From Marinimicrococcus sp033875255 (lineage in GTDB: Bacteria; Pseudomonadota; Alphaproteobacteria; Geminicoccales; Geminicoccaceae): a stretch of DNA of 64,000 nt. The stretch is from assembly GCA_033875255.1 (NCBI GenBank), contig JAWZSN010000016.1:71956-135955 (forward strand). Direction: 5' to 3'. The position numbers and the translations under genes are program-made. A model generated the notes under the pieces. It was not told the DNA's origin. It worked only from the letters and a program-made list of their open reading frames with translations, and did no database searches. Every line of letters starts with the position of its first letter. The first letter of the stretch is position 1. Shown one piece after another: positions 28,675 to 38,819 of the stretch.

Positions 28675-28719
28675 GAGAAGGGCCGGCAGCGCCTCGAGCA
28701 GGGGAGCGATCGCCCGGCC

Positions 28720-31104
28720 TCAGCGGCCCTGGGCGACGAGGACCGGGCGCGCCCGCGGGGCGACCGGGTCGTTCGCCGCCGGCCTCGCCGTCGGCAGCCG
28801 CGCGGGCTCCCGGGCGGCCAGGTCCCGGCCGCCCTGCGGCAGCGGCTCGCGCGCCGGTGCCGCCGGCTCGACCGGCCCGGCGGTCGGTCGCGGCGCCAGG
28901 GGGCGCGGGCCCTGCGGCGGCGCCGGCGCCGGGGTGATCGCCGCCGGCACCGGCTCACTCCACACGGGGGCCTGGCGGCTGCGCAGTGAGCGCATGCGCT
29001 GGCGCAGCTCCTCGCTGATGTCGCGGGCGTCCTCGGCGTTACGGATGACCCGCGGCGTGATGAAGACGATGAGCTCGGTGCGCCGCTGGTCGTTGCGGGT
29101 GCTGCCGAAGAGGTGGCCCAGCACGGGAATGTCGCCCAGCACCGGAATTCGGTCGCGGCCGCGCTCCTCGGCGTCCTGGATCAGGCCGCCCAGCACCACC
29201 GTCTGGCCCGAGGCCACGTTGACCTTGCTGGTGATCTTGCGCTGCTGGATGGTGGGCGTGGGCGAGGGGCCGGTCGCGGTGGTGCCGACCACGCGGCTGA
29301 CCTCCTGGGCGATGTCGAGCGAGACCACCTGGTTGCTGTTGATGCGCGGCTTGACCTGGAGGATGACGCCGGTGTCGCGGTATTCGATGTTGTTGACCGT
29401 GGGGGCGGTCGGATCCTCCACGCTCACCGCCGTGCGGGTCGTGATCGGCACCTCGTCGCCCACCGTCAGCACCGCCTCGCTATTGTCCTGCACGACCACC
29501 GACGGCGAGGAGAGCACCTTGACGTCGGTGAGCTGCGAGAGGGCGTCGATGGTGATGTTGGCGTTGCCGCCGGTGAAGATGAAGTTGAAGCCGGGCACCC
29601 GGGACAGCGGCGACAGGTTGGCGCGGTCGATGACGCCGCCGCCCTCGCCGCCGACCGTGGTGTTGTAGCCGAAGCTCGTGTTGCCGGCCTCGATGAAATA
29701 CTGCACGCCGTAGCGCAGCAGGTCGTTCAGCGAGACCTCGGCGATGGTCGCCTCGATCAGCACCTGCAGGGGGGCGGTGTCGAGCCGCCGCAGCGTCCCC
29801 TCGATCATCTCGTAGGTCTGCGGCGTGGCGCGGATCAGCAGCGAGTTGTTGCTCTCGTTGGCGACGATCCGCACCGGCCCCGAGGCCACGGCCGGCGCAA
29901 AGCCGCCGCCGTTCTGGCCCTCGAGCACGGAGGCGCCGGTGGGCGGCCCGCCGTCCGGTGCCAAAGGCTGCGGCGCCAGGCCAACCGGCAGGACCGGCGA
30001 GGGTCCCTCCTCGAACGCCCCGGCGCCGGCCTCGCCGAAGGACTCGGTGAGGATCTTGGCGATGTCCTCGGCGGAGGCGTGCTTGAGCTCGTAGACGAAG
30101 AACTGCGGACCGGCGAGCCGGCCGCGGTCGAGCCGGGCGACCCACTGCTCGACCTGGGCCATCTCCTCGGCCGAGGAGCCGATGGCGAGAACCGCGTTGA
30201 GCCGGGCGACCGGCATGAACTGGACGCCGCCACCGCGCACGGCCTCGCCCTCGGCGGCGGGCAGGGTCGAGAACAGGGCCTCCAGCTCGGGCACCAGGCT
30301 CTCGGCAGTGGCCTGCTGGAGCGGGAAGATGCCGACCGAGCGGCCGGCCAGCCAGCTGACGTCGAGCGCGTTCAGCGTGTCGAGGACGTTCTGGCGCTCG
30401 GCCCCGGTGCCCGCGAACATGATGAGGTTGCGGGTCTGGTCGATGCGGATGTCCTCGGGGCGGTGCACCAGCGGCTGGATGAACTGCGCGGCGGTGGTGG
30501 CCGAGATGTTCTGGAGCGGCACGATGGTGGCGCCGAGGCCCGGCTGCACCTGAAGCGCGCGGCCGCCCAGCGGCTGGATGTCGCTGCGCCCGGTGGCCTC
30601 CTCGGCGAGGGTCACCAGCCAGCCCGAGGGGGTCTGGACCAGGGCCGCCCCGTTCATCCGCAGCGCCGTCTCGAGGATCATGACCAGGTCGCGCTCGGAG
30701 ACCCCGCCGCTGGTCGAGAGCGTGACCTCGCCGATGACCTGGGGATCGATGGAGAAGGGCTGGTGCAGGATGTCGCCCAGGATGACGCGGGCGGCCTCGC
30801 TGATCTCGGCGCCGTCGAGATTGATCTGCACGCCCTCGCCGGTCCGCTGCACGCCGACCCCGGCGGTGGCCCGGCCGGTGCGCCCCGGCACCGAGAAGAT
30901 CTCCGCCCTGAGCGGCGGCTGCCCGGCTCCCTGGGTCCCGGTGGCCAGCGGCGCCGCGCCCTGCTGCCTGGGCACGGAGAAATCCAGCCCGTCGATGGTC
31001 TGCGTGACCTGGGAAGGTCCCCGCGTATCAGCGCAGGCCGCGGCCAGCAGCGTCGTCAGCATGACGGTCACGGCACGGAAGAGGCGGGCTGCTTGGCGTG
31101 TCAT
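28720..31104 (-). CDS. gspD: Type II secretion-type secretin (GspD family)
   Basis: 794 residues. A signal sequence ends in a possible lipobox (AAAC, Cys24). N0 (about 80-160) and N1-N3 domains (about 170-460) precede the secretin channel domain with EVSLNDLLRYGVQYF, VPITTR and the late block VVLGGLIQDAEERGRDRIPVLGD (positions of GGLI and IPxLGD are diagnostic). It ends with a Pro/Ala-rich tail of about 100 residues. AGGGA precedes the ATG. Other general-secretion genes (gspE to gspL) are absent here; only the prepilin peptidase follows. Confidence 0.88.
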   Translation of the reverse strand: MTRQAARLFRAVTVMLTTLLAAACADTRGPSQVTQTIDGLDFSVPRQQGAAPLATGTQGAGQPPLRAEIFSVPGRTGRATAGVGVQRTGEGVQINLDGAEISEAARVILGDILHQPFSIDPQVIGEVTLSTSGGVSERDLVMILETALRMNGAALVQTPSGWLVTLAEEATGRSDIQPLGGRALQVQPGLGATIVPLQNISATTAAQFIQPLVHRPEDIRIDQTRNLIMFAGTGAERQNVLDTLNALDVSWLAGRSVGIFPLQQATAESLVPELEALFSTLPAAEGEAVRGGGVQFMPVARLNAVLAIGSSAEEMAQVEQWVARLDRGRLAGPQFFVYELKHASAEDIAKILTESFGEAGAGAFEEGPSPVLPVGLAPQPLAPDGGPPTGASVLEGQNGGGFAPAVASGPVRIVANESNNSLLIRATPQTYEMIEGTLRRLDTAPLQVLIEATIAEVSLNDLLRYGVQYFIEAGNTSFGYNTTVGGEGGGVIDRANLSPLSRVPGFNFIFTGGNANITIDALSQLTDVKVLSSPSVVVQDNSEAVLTVGDEVPITTRTAVSVEDPTAPTVNNIEYRDTGVILQVKPRINSNQVVSLDIAQEVSRVVGTTATGPSPTPTIQQRKITSKVNVASGQTVVLGGLIQDAEERGRDRIPVLGDIPVLGHLFGSTRNDQRRTELIVFITPRVIRNAEDARDISEELRQRMRSLRSRQAPVWSEPVPAAITPAPAPPQGPRPLAPRPTAGPVEPAAPAREPLPQGGRDLAAREPARLPTARPAANDPVAPRARPVLVAQGR

Positions 31105-31284
31105 TCTGTTCCCTGCGACCTTCTCTGGATGCCGTGAGAGCGTGTCCCGGCGGATGGCACCACCGCCGTGTGCCACGAGCCGGTCTTCTCGCAGATCCTC
31201 GTTGATAAGTGACCCACGGTGCGGCAACAAGCGCACCGCCCCACGATTTGCAGGGTGTTCTTCACATTGTTCTCAAGCTGCGGC

Positions 31285-31677
31285 CTATCGGCTACGGCCC
31301 GTCGTGCCGGAATAGGCAGGGTTGCTGATCGAGAGGCGTGCCGTCACTCGCCGGCGCAGCGCCTCCTGCAACAGGGACGGCGCTGCCTCGTCGAACCTTC
31401 CACGCCGCAGATCATCGACGAGGCGGCGGCGCAGGCTCTCGAGCTCGCCCGGCTCCGGCGGTGCGTCCTCGGGCAAGGCATAGAGCCGTCGCAGCGCCGC
31501 CCGCTCCTCCTGCTCGGCCTCTCCGCCGCCATCCAGCGAGCGCGCCGCCACCGCCAGGGCATTGGCGATCATCGCGGCTTGGAACTTCCGCTCGCCCTCC
31601 AGCTCCGGCAGGAGCTTCTGGCGCAGGGTGTGCCGGGCGATCTCGAGCAGGCTCGCCAGCTGCTGGGCGTCCCTCAT
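31285..31677 (-). CDS. DUF6285-type small protein, LvaB-like
   Basis: 130 residues, mostly helical and charged, starting MRDAQQLASLLEIARHTL. This start, the KLLPELEGERKFQAAMIANAL segment and the position behind an APH-type kinase match what I know of DUF6285 proteins. In the Pseudomonas putida levulinate pathway a small protein, LvaB, assists the kinase LvaA; equivalence here is inferred. Its ATG overlaps the kinase stop by 4 bases. Confidence 0.7.
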   Translation of the reverse strand: MRDAQQLASLLEIARHTLRQKLLPELEGERKFQAAMIANALAVAARSLDGGGEAEQEERAALRRLYALPEDAPPEPGELESLRRRLVDDLRRGRFDEAAPSLLQEALRRRVTARLSISNPAYSGTTGRSR

Positions 31678-32731
31678 GCCGTCTGCTCCCGCTCCAGCGC
31701 TCCCACATAGTCGAGCACGTCCTGCTCGAGCGCCGGCACCAGGGTCCCGGTGAGCGCCAGCTCGAGCGACGGCTCGTTCCCCGAGAAATGCCGCTGCGCC
31801 TGCATCAGCGCCACCACCGCCCAGCGGATCGTGGCGAGCAGCTCCCAGTGGACGATGTGCCCGCGCGGCAACGCCCGGCCGCTGGCTGCCTCGTAGGCAT
31901 CGAGCAGGGCAGCGCGCGAGCCGATCCCGCCGGCCTCGCGCTCGACGGCGCCGAAGCGCCAGCAGCGGGCGAGCAGCCAGCCCAGATCCTCCAGCGGATC
32001 GCCGAAGCCGGCGAACTCCCAGTCGAGGATCGCGGTGACGTCGCCGTCCGCCACCATGTAGTTGCCGGTCCGCAGATCGCCGTGCACGAGGCACAACCCG
32101 CCCTGCGGCGGGGCATGGCGCTCGAGCCAGCGCAGACCCCACTCCAGCACCGGCTGGGCCTCGCTCATCCGGTCGAGATGGGCGCGCAGCTCGCCGATGC
32201 GCACGAGCATCGGCAGCTTCTCGGGGACCTCGATGAAGTCGAGCCCTGGCACAGGCGGTACCACGGCATGAAGTCTCGCCAGCTCCCCGCCGAGCCGGGC
32301 GGCGATGGCCTCGCCGCGGGCGCGCACTGCCGGATCGCGCACCAGCCGGGCGGCGCGGGCCTCGCCGGCGGCGCGGGCCATGAGATAGAAGCTGCGGCCG
32401 AGCGGCTCCGCCCCCTCGCACAGGAGGAACGGCTCCGGCGCCAGCACGCCGGCCTGGTGCGCCACCTCGAGTATGCGGTATTCCTGTGCCCGGCTGCGGC
32501 TCACCGCAAGGCCCGAGGGGGCGTCGGTCCTCAGCACCAGCTCGTGCCTTCCCTCCCGCCAGCCGCCGAAGACGGCGAGGTCGAGGGCCATGTTCTCCTG
32601 GATGGCGCCGCCGCCGAGCCTCGCACAGCGCTCGATCCGCACCGCTCTCGCATCCAGCGCCTCGCGCAGCCAGTCGCCGAGGCGGCCGAGCTCGGGCTCG
32701 CTCAAAGGCGGGGCGTCGAGAGCGCCGGGGC

Positions 32732-32741
<10 letters not shown>
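31674..32741 (-). CDS. APH/choline-kinase-like phosphotransferase, LvaA-like
   Basis: 355 residues. The kinase fold is shown by the N-terminal LGGGAIQENMALDL loop, the Brenner motif LVHGDLRTGNYMV (catalytic Asp, Asn) and AILDWEFAGFGDPLEDLGW (metal-binding Asp). Proteins of this type beside acyl-CoA dehydrogenases phosphorylate 4-hydroxyacyl-CoA (LvaA; the kinase half of ACAD10/11). The start overlaps the dehydrogenase end by 10 bases and its stop overlaps the next gene by 4 bases. It is unlikely to be an antibiotic-resistance enzyme. Confidence 0.82.
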
Positions 32742-33934
<1,193 letters not shown>

Positions 33935-33944
33935 GGCGCGGCTC

Positions 33945-34262
33945 CTACTCGGCGGTCATGAAGGGCGCCGGGCTCAGGATCTTGTTCTCCATGGTCACGA
34001 TCAGCGGCGTCACCTTCTTCAGATAGGCGCCCCACTCCGGATCGGCCTGCATTGCGGCGCGCCGCTTGGCCCGGTCGGCGAGATCCTCGTAGGCCCACAT
34101 GTGGACGATCTGGTTCAAGGGCCCGATGTCCATCGAGGTGTACCAGCCGATGGGCTTGCCCAGATGACGGGTCTGCACCGCGAGGCCCTCCGCCTGGTAG
34201 GTCTTCACATATTCGGCGAGGCCGCCGGGGCGCAGGGTGTAGGTGCGGTGGTCGACGATCAT
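33945..34262 (-). CDS. NIPSNAP family protein
   Basis: 105 residues beginning MIVDHRTYTLRPGG, with LGKPIGWYTSMDIGPLNQ and IVHMWAYEDLADRAKRRA. This is the dimeric alpha/beta-barrel NIPSNAP fold. Its biochemical role is not established; bacterial members often sit in catabolic operons. GGGAGG lies just before the ATG. It lies 19 bases after the SDR gene and 10 before the acyl-CoA dehydrogenase. Confidence 0.85.
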   Translation of the reverse strand: MIVDHRTYTLRPGGLAEYVKTYQAEGLAVQTRHLGKPIGWYTSMDIGPLNQIVHMWAYEDLADRAKRRAAMQADPEWGAYLKKVTPLIVTMENKILSPAPFMTAE

Positions 34263-34281
34263 GATGCCTCCCTCGGGCGTT

Positions 34282-35055
34282 CTAGAGCGAGCTCGTGAGA
34301 TGCCCGCCATCGACGGCGAGCACCGTGCCCGTCATGTAGCGCGAGGCGGGCGAGGCGAGAAGCAGCAGCGGCCCGTCGAGATCGGCGGGCTCGCCCAGGC
34401 GGCGCTGCGGGATGCGCCTGACGATGGCCTGGCCCGCCTGGGTCTCGAAGAAGTCGCGGTTGATGTCGGTGAGGATGTAGCCCGGCGCCAGCGCATTGAC
34501 CCTGATTCCATGGCGCGCCCATTCCAGGGCAAGCGCGCGGGTCAGGTGCACGAGCCCTGCCTTGGCGGCCTCGTAGGCTGCCACGCCGGGTGTGGTGCGC
34601 AGGCCGAGGATGGACGCCACGTTGATCACGCTGCCCTCGCGACCGGCCGCCACGAGGGCGCGGGCGGCCCGGCGCGCCACCCGGAAGGCGCCGGTGAGAT
34701 CGGTGTCGAGCACGGCGGCGAACTCGCGGCTCTCGACCTCGAGCGCGAGGCGGCTGGGGCCCGCGACCCCGGCATTGTTGACCAGCAGGCTCGCAGGCCG
34801 GCCGGCTGCTGCCTCCAGCGTGGCGTAGGCCTGCTCGACGCTCTCCTCGCTGGTGACGTCCATGACCGCCACATGCGCGCTTCCGCCGGCCTCGTGGATA
34901 CCGTGCGCCACCTCCTCGAGCCGGTCGAGGCGGCGGGCGGCAAGCAGCACGGTGGCGCCGTGGCGTGCGAGAAGCTCGGCGAAGTGGCGGCCGAGCCCGC
35001 TCGAGGCGCCGGTCACCAGCGCCACCTCGCTCGCGAGATCGACCGAAAGGCTCAC
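34282..35055 (-). CDS. Short-chain dehydrogenase/reductase, possibly LvaD-like
   Basis: 257 residues from a GTG that follows GGGAGGAAG. Rossmann motif TGASSGLGRH, the NNAG structural motif and the YEAAKAG catalytic Tyr/Lys are all present. It heads the five-gene operon with NIPSNAP, acyl-CoA dehydrogenase, kinase and DUF6285, so a 3-hydroxyacyl-CoA (or hydroxy acid) dehydrogenase role is likely, as for LvaD. Longer in-frame extensions upstream have no ribosome site. Confidence 0.85.
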   Translation of the reverse strand: MSLSVDLASEVALVTGASSGLGRHFAELLARHGATVLLAARRLDRLEEVAHGIHEAGGSAHVAVMDVTSEESVEQAYATLEAAAGRPASLLVNNAGVAGPSRLALEVESREFAAVLDTDLTGAFRVARRAARALVAAGREGSVINVASILGLRTTPGVAAYEAAKAGLVHLTRALALEWARHGIRVNALAPGYILTDINRDFFETQAGQAIVRRIPQRRLGEPADLDGPLLLLASPASRYMTGTVLAVDGGHLTSSL

Positions 35056-35092
35056 GGTTCTTCCTCCCGTCGCGCGGTCCGGCCGGCAGACC

Positions 35093-36208
35093 TCAGCGGG
35101 CCCGGCCGCCGGAGGGCACCAGTGCTGCGTGCAGGGCAGGAAGACGCGCCAGCAGCGCCTCGCCCCGCAGGAACAGCGACCACAGCCGCCGGCGCCACCA
35201 GTCTCGCCGCCATTCGGTGAGGAAGGCAAGCGGGGGAACGAGAAGAAGGGTCAGGAGCGCAGCCGGCAGGACGGCGCCGAGCAGCACGGTGAGGAACTTC
35301 AGGAGCGGGTAGTGGAAGAGATAGAGGGTGAACGTCATGCCCGCCCCGGCCTTGAGAAGGGCGCGCAGGCGGGGCTGTGGCGGCGCCCACCCGGCATGGC
35401 GCACGCCCAGCAGGTTGAGGCCGATGAGCACGGCCATGACGAGATCGCCCACGGCAAAGCGCGAGTAGCGCAGCCACTGGCCGGGCAGGCCGCCCAACGC
35501 GTCGGACACGGCCTCGTTGAGGAGCACGTCGAGGTGAAGAGTCTTCATTAGGACGAGGCCGCCCAGGCCGAGGGTCGCCATCGCGCGGGCGGCTTTGCGG
35601 CCCGGCACCAGCCGGTCGCGGAACCGGTAGAGCGCGGCTCCCACAAGCCAGGCGGGAAGCAGCAGGAGGATCTTGGGCCCGGCCAGAAGGGCGGCGGTGC
35701 CGGCGAACAGCAGGGCGCGGCGCCCGGCATAGAAGTGGGCGCCGGCGAAGATCGCATAGAAGGCGGCCTCGTAGGACAGCGACCAGAAGGGGACGTTGGA
35801 GAACACGTCCTCGGCCGTGAACCAGGCCTCGTGGGCCATGGTGGCGAAGAACAGGAGATAGCGCGGCCAGTGCTCGTACTCGTAGCTCCGGCCATAGGCG
35901 CCGGGATCGATCTCCCGGCCGGCAAGGTCGAGCAGCAGGGTCGCGACGAGTGCGGGCAGCGCCACCGACCAGAGGCGGGCCAGGCGCGAGACGGTAAAGG
36001 TGGAGAGCGCACCGTCGCGCTCACTTGCCGCGTAGGCCACGAGATAGCCCGAGAGCACGAAGAAGACGATCACCGCATCGTGCCCCAGATCCTGCAGCCA
36101 GGGACCGGCCACGTCGGCGAAGGGCGGGCGCAGGGCGTGCGATGCGAACACCGTCGCCGCTGCCACCACACGCAGCAGGTCGAGATAGGCGGAGAAGGCC
36201 GCGGTCAT
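35093..36208 (-). CDS. Acyltransferase 3 (OafA/NodX type) membrane protein
   Basis: 371 residues with about ten hydrophobic helices. The N-terminal LDLLRVVAAATVFASHAL has the catalytic His of acyltransferase 3, and VIVFFVLSGYLVA is the second family motif. Such enzymes O-acylate surface sugars or lipids. The start was chosen at MTAAFSAYLD, immediately before the first helix; an upstream ATG at 36316 would add 36 hydrophilic residues. The gene stands alone, divergent from the GNAT gene. Confidence 0.8.
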   Translation of the reverse strand: MTAAFSAYLDLLRVVAAATVFASHALRPPFADVAGPWLQDLGHDAVIVFFVLSGYLVAYAASERDGALSTFTVSRLARLWSVALPALVATLLLDLAGREIDPGAYGRSYEYEHWPRYLLFFATMAHEAWFTAEDVFSNVPFWSLSYEAAFYAIFAGAHFYAGRRALLFAGTAALLAGPKILLLLPAWLVGAALYRFRDRLVPGRKAARAMATLGLGGLVLMKTLHLDVLLNEAVSDALGGLPGQWLRYSRFAVGDLVMAVLIGLNLLGVRHAGWAPPQPRLRALLKAGAGMTFTLYLFHYPLLKFLTVLLGAVLPAALLTLLLVPPLAFLTEWRRDWWRRRLWSLFLRGEALLARLPALHAALVPSGGRAR

Positions 36209-36450
36209 CGATGCGGTTCTTGTTGCTGGTTGGCCGGCGCTTGTTGCAGCGGTGTAGAGCGCCAAACGACGGTGGATGATGTTTTTGAGCGCCTTGGGCG
36301 CGTGATGCGGTGACAAGCGACGCTTTCACGCATCCGGGTATGAGCGCTGCGGCATCCCTGGAATAGCGGGCTTGCTCCGGCCGAGGGCGGAGCGCCAGGA
36401 CTTGGCAGCGGCCATGCTGGCCCCCTGCCGATGCCAACAGGACTGGCCCC

Positions 36451-37596
36451 ATGGACATGCGTGCCTCGACCCTCATCGCCGCGCCGCCATCGCCGCCGCT
36501 CCGGGTCGAGCTCGAGGCGAGACCGGATCCGGCCCTGCTGGAGCCCGAGTGGACGGCGCTCGAGGAGCGCGCCGGGGCGAGCTTCTTCCTGAGCTGGCAC
36601 TGGATCGGCTGCTGGCTGCGCAGCCAGGCGCCCGAGGTCGTGCTCCTGCGGGTGCGTCTTGGCGAGCGGACCGTCGGGCTGGGCTTGCTGTGCTGGCGCG
36701 AGGAGCGGCGTCACGGTGTGCTGCGCGTCCCCACGCTCCACCTCAATGCCACCGGCGACGAGCTGCTCGACGTTCTCACCATCGAGTACAACGACATGCT
36801 GGCCGAGGAGGGCCTGCGCGATCAGGTTCGCTCGGCGGCGCTGGGCTGGCTGCGCGGCGCTCGCCGGGTCGCCGGCCGGCCGTTCTGGGCGCTGCAGGTG
36901 CGCGGCACCACCGAGCCCGTGCGGGTGGCCGGCGAGGCTGCCGGGTTCCGGGCGCGGCTGCATGCAAAGGCGCCCTCGGCGGCGGTCGACCTTGCCGCGG
37001 TGCGCGCCTCGGGCCGCTCCTACCTCCAGCATGTGAGCGGCAACACGCGCAGCCAGATCCGCCGCGCGGCGAGGCTCTACGAGATGCGGGGCAAGCTCCG
37101 CCTGGAGACGGCGCGGGATACGGCCGAGGCGCTGGCGTTCCTCGAGGCCGCCGGCGAGCTGCACCAGGCGCGCTGGCAGGCGCGGGGGCGGCCCGGCGCC
37201 TATGCCTCCCCCACCTATGTCGCCTTCCACCGCTCCCTGGTCGCCGCTGCCCATCCCGCCGGCGCGGTCGAGCTCCTGCGCGTGCGGGCGGGCGACGAGA
37301 CGGTCGGCTATCTCTATAATTTCGTCTGGCGCGGGCGGGTCTATTTCTACCTCTGCGGCTTCCGCTACGAGGAGGACAACCGCCTCAAGCCGGGGCTGGT
37401 CAGTCACTGGCTGTGCATCGAGCGCCATCTCGCCGGCGGGGCAGAGCTCTACGACTTCATGGCCGGCGACAACCGTTACAAGACCAGCCTCGGCACGCCG
37501 GGCCCCGACATCGTCACCGCCATCATGGAAAAGCCGCACCCCGCCCTGCGTGCCGAGAACCTCTTGCGCCGTCTCAGGGCCCGGCTGCGCCGGTAA
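36451..37596 (+). CDS. GNAT family, CelD/BcsL-like acetyltransferase
   Basis: 381 residues. Two GNAT-like halves are seen: FFLSWHWIGCWL near residue 45, and the C-terminal FHRSLVAAA, GYLYNFVWRGRVYFYLCGF and RLKPGLVSHWLCIERHL blocks typical of Acetyltransf_6 (BioF2-like). It probably acylates an amino sugar or amino acid in envelope or polysaccharide metabolism. AGGA lies 8 bases before the ATG. The 242 bases upstream separate it from the divergent acyltransferase and show no gene. Confidence 0.8.
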   Translation: MDMRASTLIAAPPSPPLRVELEARPDPALLEPEWTALEERAGASFFLSWHWIGCWLRSQAPEVVLLRVRLGERTVGLGLLCWREERRHGVLRVPTLHLNATGDELLDVLTIEYNDMLAEEGLRDQVRSAALGWLRGARRVAGRPFWALQVRGTTEPVRVAGEAAGFRARLHAKAPSAAVDLAAVRASGRSYLQHVSGNTRSQIRRAARLYEMRGKLRLETARDTAEALAFLEAAGELHQARWQARGRPGAYASPTYVAFHRSLVAAAHPAGAVELLRVRAGDETVGYLYNFVWRGRVYFYLCGFRYEEDNRLKPGLVSHWLCIERHLAGGAELYDFMAGDNRYKTSLGTPGPDIVTAIMEKPHPALRAENLLRRLRARLRR

Positions 37597-37711
37597 GGCC
37601 GAAAGCTCCGGCCGCCGCACGGCCGGGGGCGCACGTTTTATCGCCGGATGCGGCCGGTCGGCCACGCCCGGGGGCTTTGCAAGGCGCCGCTGCGGGACGA
37701 TATACGGCGCC

Positions 37712-38008
37712 ATGGGCACGAAGCGAGACATCGTGAAAGTGATCCGCGTGCGGATCCACGGCCGGGTGCAGGGCGTGTGGTACCGTGCATGGACGGTCGA
37801 GCAGGCCCGGCGGCTGGAGCTCGACGGCTGGGTGCGCAACCGTTCCGACGATACCGTCGAGGCGCTCTTCGCCGGATCCGCCACCCAGGTCGATGCGATG
37901 CTGGCGCTGTGCCACGAGGGGCCGCCGCGTGCGGCGGTCGAGCGTATCGAGTTGGAGGCCGTCGCAGAGCGGCCGGAGCAGGGCTTCAGGAAGCTGCCGA
38001 CCCTCTAG
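37712..38008 (+). CDS. acyP: Acylphosphatase
   Basis: 98 residues, the usual size. The catalytic region HGRVQGVWYRAWT supplies the phosphate-binding loop and Arg, and DGWVRNRSDDTVEALF the catalytic Asn. It hydrolyses acyl phosphates in the cytoplasm. The family consensus at the loop is V-Q-G-V/F-x-[YF]-R, which is intact. Confidence 0.92.
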   Translation: MGTKRDIVKVIRVRIHGRVQGVWYRAWTVEQARRLELDGWVRNRSDDTVEALFAGSATQVDAMLALCHEGPPRAAVERIELEAVAERPEQGFRKLPTL

Positions 38009-38040
38009 CCGGGCGAGCGCTTGCTGCAGGAGGATCGAGA

Positions 38041-38745
38041 ATGCACGTCATGGCGGATCCGCGAGCTGCCGTCGCGACTGCCCGGGCGGCCGGGCTCACG
38101 CGCCGGCGCTTCGGCGGCCTGACGCTGGCGCTGGGCGCCCTCGGGCTGCCGCTGCCGGCCTTGGGCTTCGAGCCCGTCGACCGGACCTTCGAGATCCGGC
38201 GCAAGGGCAGCGCCGTGGGCTTCCATCGGATCGCCTTCGAGCGCGGCGCCGCCGGACTCGCGGTGACCACCGAGATCGACATCGCGGTCAAGTTCGCCTT
38301 CATCACCGCCTTCCGCTACAGCCAGCGCGGCCGCGACGTGTGGCAGGACGAGAAGCTCGTCGCCTCCGAGGTCGCGACCGACGACGACGGAAACCGCAGC
38401 CGCGTGGTGCTGGAGGCTGTGGACGGCAAGCTGCGCGGCGTCGGGCCCAAGGGCGGGATCGAGATGCCGCTCGGCGACATGACCGATCTTTGCTGGTGGA
38501 ACCCCGGCATCGTCCGCCGCGAGCGGCTCCTCGACGCGCAGACCGGCATCGTCAGCATTCTGCAGAGCTGGGAGGTCGGCAGCGAGCGGATCGAGCTCGA
38601 GAGCGGTCCGGTCGAGGCGCGGGGCTACGGGATCGAGGCCAGCCAGGGGCGCGCCGGCGAGGTCTGGTACGATCCCGACGGACGGTGGATCAAGGCGCTG
38701 CTGCACACCAGGGGCGAGGTTCTCGAATACCGGCTCCTCGCCTGA
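38041..38745 (+). CDS. Exported DUF6134-type protein
   Basis: 234 residues. AGGAGG lies 7 bases before the ATG. A twin-arginine-like signal (LTRRRFGGLTLALGALGLPL) suggests Tat export and cleavage near ALG. The mature part (FEIRRKGSAVGFHRIAFERG, then beta-strand-rich repeats) matches my recollection of DUF6134. Function is unknown. It sits between acylphosphatase (32 bases) and the old yellow enzyme (74 bases). Confidence 0.7.
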   Translation: MHVMADPRAAVATARAAGLTRRRFGGLTLALGALGLPLPALGFEPVDRTFEIRRKGSAVGFHRIAFERGAAGLAVTTEIDIAVKFAFITAFRYSQRGRDVWQDEKLVASEVATDDDGNRSRVVLEAVDGKLRGVGPKGGIEMPLGDMTDLCWWNPGIVRRERLLDAQTGIVSILQSWEVGSERIELESGPVEARGYGIEASQGRAGEVWYDPDGRWIKALLHTRGEVLEYRLLA

Positions 38746-38819
38746 CGGGGTCGACCGGCGGCGGCGGGCAGGGTAGCGACGAGCACGCTACCCTCGCGAC
38801 CGCCACGGAGACCGGCCGG

